DNA of 64,000 nt, from contig CALBDO010000010.1 in the NCBI GenBank assembly GCA_937927515.1, positions 24,693 through 88,692 of the forward strand, read 5' to 3'. This DNA comes from Candidatus Kapaibacterium sp. Its GTDB lineage: Bacteria > Bacteroidota > Ignavibacteria > Kapaibacteriales > UBA2268. Each line of letters opens with the position of its first letter. The first letter of the stretch is position 1. Both the position numbers and the translations under genes were made by a program. Positions 61,965 through 64,000 of the stretch are shown one piece after another. The notes under the pieces are model-generated. The model was given only the letters and a program-made list of their open reading frames with translations, was not told the origin of the DNA and ran no database searches.

Positions 61965-64000
61965 TTACGTTTGTTTAATATTTCTGGCAACATACATTTC
62001 GACTAATGCAGTTACTATTGCAAGGATTAAAAATAATTTCCACAACTCCGTGCCAGCAAAATCACGAAAATCAGAAAGCCTCAAATTTTTAGTTTCATCA
62101 ACGTAACTAATTTTAACATTTTTATGCAAAAAGCTTTTAAAATATTCTTTTGTCGCCTTAGCATCTGCTAAATCAAGCATTGATTCTCTACTATCTATAT
62201 TCACAGATATTGAGCCAATAGGTTTGTCATTCCCATCCTTCAATACATATGTACCCAAAATGTATAAATTACTTACTTCTAAAAGATTTCCCGACGGCAA
62301 CTGAATAAGTTGTAAAGTGTTAACATTGGACAAGGGGTCTTCAATGCGATACACATTGGAAGAGAACATTTTCGGTAGGACAATATTCAGAGGTTCCCCA
62401 CACACAACATTGTAATTATTTTCACTTGTCCCACTCAAATACAAAACAGAGCGATAAAGAATTACAGGAAATATGGAACTTAATGGAAAGTTTCCCCATT
62501 GCAAATTAGGAGCAACGCCACAGAAGAGAATTTTCGAACCACTAATGTTATATTCAGTTAGAAACTGGCCAGCATTAGTCTGAATTATTGAAATTCCAGC
62601 ATTAGTTGTTACAAGGCTTTTCAATCTCGGTGCGTCGGGTATTAAGTTTGCAGATTGACTTCCTGGAACAAATACTCCAGCAAAGAGAGGATGGTTTTGG
62701 TCGATAAAAGTAAAAGTTGGTGTATAATCCGAAGGGAAAGATTTAAACTCAAACCTTTGAGACAAACCCAATAATTGAAATGTTTTATTTAAAACATCAG
62801 TTTCTCCATTTGAAGGTGGGAAAATTATAATTCCTTTACCAGACGATAAAAATTCTTTTATATTCAGAAGGCTTTCACCATTAGAGGGTAAATCTACAAA
62901 CACAATTGTTGAAAAATCTTTTAAATTAGCCGATGCTATCTGCGATGGTTTTAGCAATTGTAAATGGAACTTTTCGCCCTCAAAATTCTTAAAAAAAGAG
63001 TGGATGTACCCATTATCATTTTCTTCAACTAAACCAACATTGAAGACACCAGGAACATTAAAAGAATACCAACGCTTGTTGTCATATTCAAGTGCGTCGC
63101 TTTCGATTTCGAACAAACAACGAGCAATTCCAGTAGATTTGACAGCACCACTTATTACGATTTTTTGTTTACCTTTTGCTGAGATATTAAAAAGTCTTTG
63201 TGCAGTTCGCTCTCCGTTGATAAAGAGAGTGAGCACCAAATTATCTACTGCAACATTTGAAGAGTTTGAAAGATGCACTTCAAAATCTACATTTTTACCC
63301 AACTCAAAGATTTTCGTAATTGAAACGACGGAATCGATAGAAATATTACTGATTGAAATTGAGGACTTGGCTCCTACGTGAATTAAATTAACAGCAGTTC
63401 GATTGTCGAAAAGTTTCACAGAATCTTTTGGAGGATGAAAAGATGATTTTTGAAAGTCAGACACAATGAAGACTTCGCGCATATAGTTCTTTGAATCGTC
63501 CAAAATTTTCTGGGCAATACGAAGAGAATTTTCAAAAGATGCAATCGAGGTTGAAATATTAGCTCTGGAAATTTCCTGCTTGAGTGCCTGATAATCTTTT
63601 GTGAACGACTGCATCCGAGAGTTCTCAGTTGTAAAAACCAATGCTACTTCATCTCCATCGATGAAATTATCCAAAAGCTTTGAGATAATGCTTTTTGCTT
63701 GACGATACCTATTACCATTTTCATCAGAAATATCCATTGAAATAGAATTATCTAAGATTATGACTGCTGAGACATTCGAATAATTTCTTAAAAAAGGCAA
63801 ATTACTTCTTACAATTGGACGAGCAAATGACAATATTAAAAACACTATAATTAATGTTCGCAAAACCAAGAGTAGCCATTGTTTAATTTTAATCTTTCTG
63901 ATTTGGGTTTTTTGAAGTTCTTTTAAAAAGCGTAGGGATGAGAAATCGACGATTTTATTTTTTCTTAAAATTAGCAAATGAATCACAATTGGAATAGTAG
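61965..64000 (-). CDS. BatA-domain/VWA-like membrane protein, 5' end cut by window edge
   Basis: The frame is open to the window edge; the residues before the GTG at 63986 read TIPIVIHL, which match the BatA N-terminal helix, so the real start lies beyond 64000. Visible are a BatA-type NTD (KNKIVDFSSLRFLKELQKT and a membrane helix), a VWA-like domain with DNSISMD (MIDAS-like DxSxS), a long beta-rich middle and a C-terminal membrane helix. Related proteins occur in aerotolerance-type operons; the role here is unknown. Confidence 0.85.
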   Translation of the reverse strand, partial: TIPIVIHLLILRKNKIVDFSSLRFLKELQKTQIRKIKIKQWLLLVLRTLIIVFLILSFARPIVRSNLPFLRNYSNVSAVIILDNSISMDISDENGNRYRQAKSIISKLLDNFIDGDEVALVFTTENSRMQSFTKDYQALKQEISRANISTSIASFENSLRIAQKILDDSKNYMREVFIVSDFQKSSFHPPKDSVKLFDNRTAVNLIHVGAKSSISISNISIDSVVSITKIFELGKNVDFEVHLSNSSNVAVDNLVLTLFINGERTAQRLFNISAKGKQKIVISGAVKSTGIARCLFEIESDALEYDNKRWYSFNVPGVFNVGLVEENDNGYIHSFFKNFEGEKFHLQLLKPSQIASANLKDFSTIVFVDLPSNGESLLNIKEFLSSGKGIIIFPPSNGETDVLNKTFQLLGLSQRFEFKSFPSDYTPTFTFIDQNHPLFAGVFVPGSQSANLIPDAPRLKSLVTTNAGISIIQTNAGQFLTEYNISGSKILFCGVAPNLQWGNFPLSSIFPVILYRSVLYLSGTSENNYNVVCGEPLNIVLPKMFSSNVYRIEDPLSNVNTLQLIQLPSGNLLEVSNLYILGTYVLKDGNDKPIGSISVNIDSRESMLDLADAKATKEYFKSFLHKNVKISYVDETKNLRLSDFRDFAGTELWKLFLILAIVTALVEMYVARNIKQT

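Overview
The window is an AT-rich bacterial chromosome segment of about 52 protein genes and one tRNA, densely packed on both strands with no gap above 300 bases. Two traits point to the Ignavibacteria/Kapabacteria side of the Bacteroidota-Chlorobi group (inference). Several secreted proteins end in type IX secretion-like C-terminal domains, and promoters resemble the Bacteroidota TTTG/TAnnTTTG type. The cell also carries flagellar genes (flhF, flhG, fliA, motA, motB), which classical Bacteroidetes usually lack. No phage, insertion sequence, CRISPR array or integrase was seen.

Layout. 1-7217: the 3' part of gyrA, pyrC, a small unknown gene, a DUF6580 membrane protein, a pspA/TY-Chap pair on the minus strand, ybaB-recR, and two related lipoproteins. 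7218-10429 (minus): the flagellar regulatory operon flhF-flhG-unknown membrane protein-fliA. 10553-15584: split transketolase with a lipoprotein gene between its halves, an exported MEMO1-AMMECR1 fusion, and lpxK. 15571-24050: an AlbA_2 regulator beside a phased array of DnaA boxes, a PcrA-type helicase, an FmdB zinc ribbon, dtd, a WYL regulator, a protease-propeller-barrel fusion, and a ferredoxin. 24148-28720: a glycosyltransferase, a Tat-exported aminotransferase, archease-RtcB, tRNA-Ser(GCU) and rpmB. 28824-33509: TPR lipoprotein, motA, motB and a response regulator with a degenerate HD-GYP domain. 33469-39534 (minus): a DUF72 protein, a 1404-residue secreted protein, and rsgA. 39683-44717: recJ and a Dna2-like nuclease-helicase. 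44759-50057 (minus): a 1520-residue hybrid kinase and a small secreted protein. 50128-52492: TlpA-like thioredoxin and an MsbA-like ABC exporter. 52544-64000 (minus): flippase and GH57 branching enzyme, DUF3467, a small barrel protein, a TPR protein, an RlpA-like protein, then a BatA-like protein, J-domain protein, cupin and fbp.

The genes group into cell-envelope work (lpxK, lipoproteins, flippase, MsbA-like exporter, glycosyltransferase, outer-membrane barrels), motility, carbon metabolism (transketolase, FBPase, GH57) and nucleic-acid repair (recR, recJ, Dna2-like, PcrA, RtcB-archease). The best leads for something undescribed are four DnaA-box-like 11-mers at exact 11-bp spacing (16243-16286), the lipoprotein wedged between the transketolase halves, the membrane coiled-coil protein inside the flagellar operon, and the exported HExxH-propeller-barrel fusion. 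I did not find one clearly new multi-gene system.
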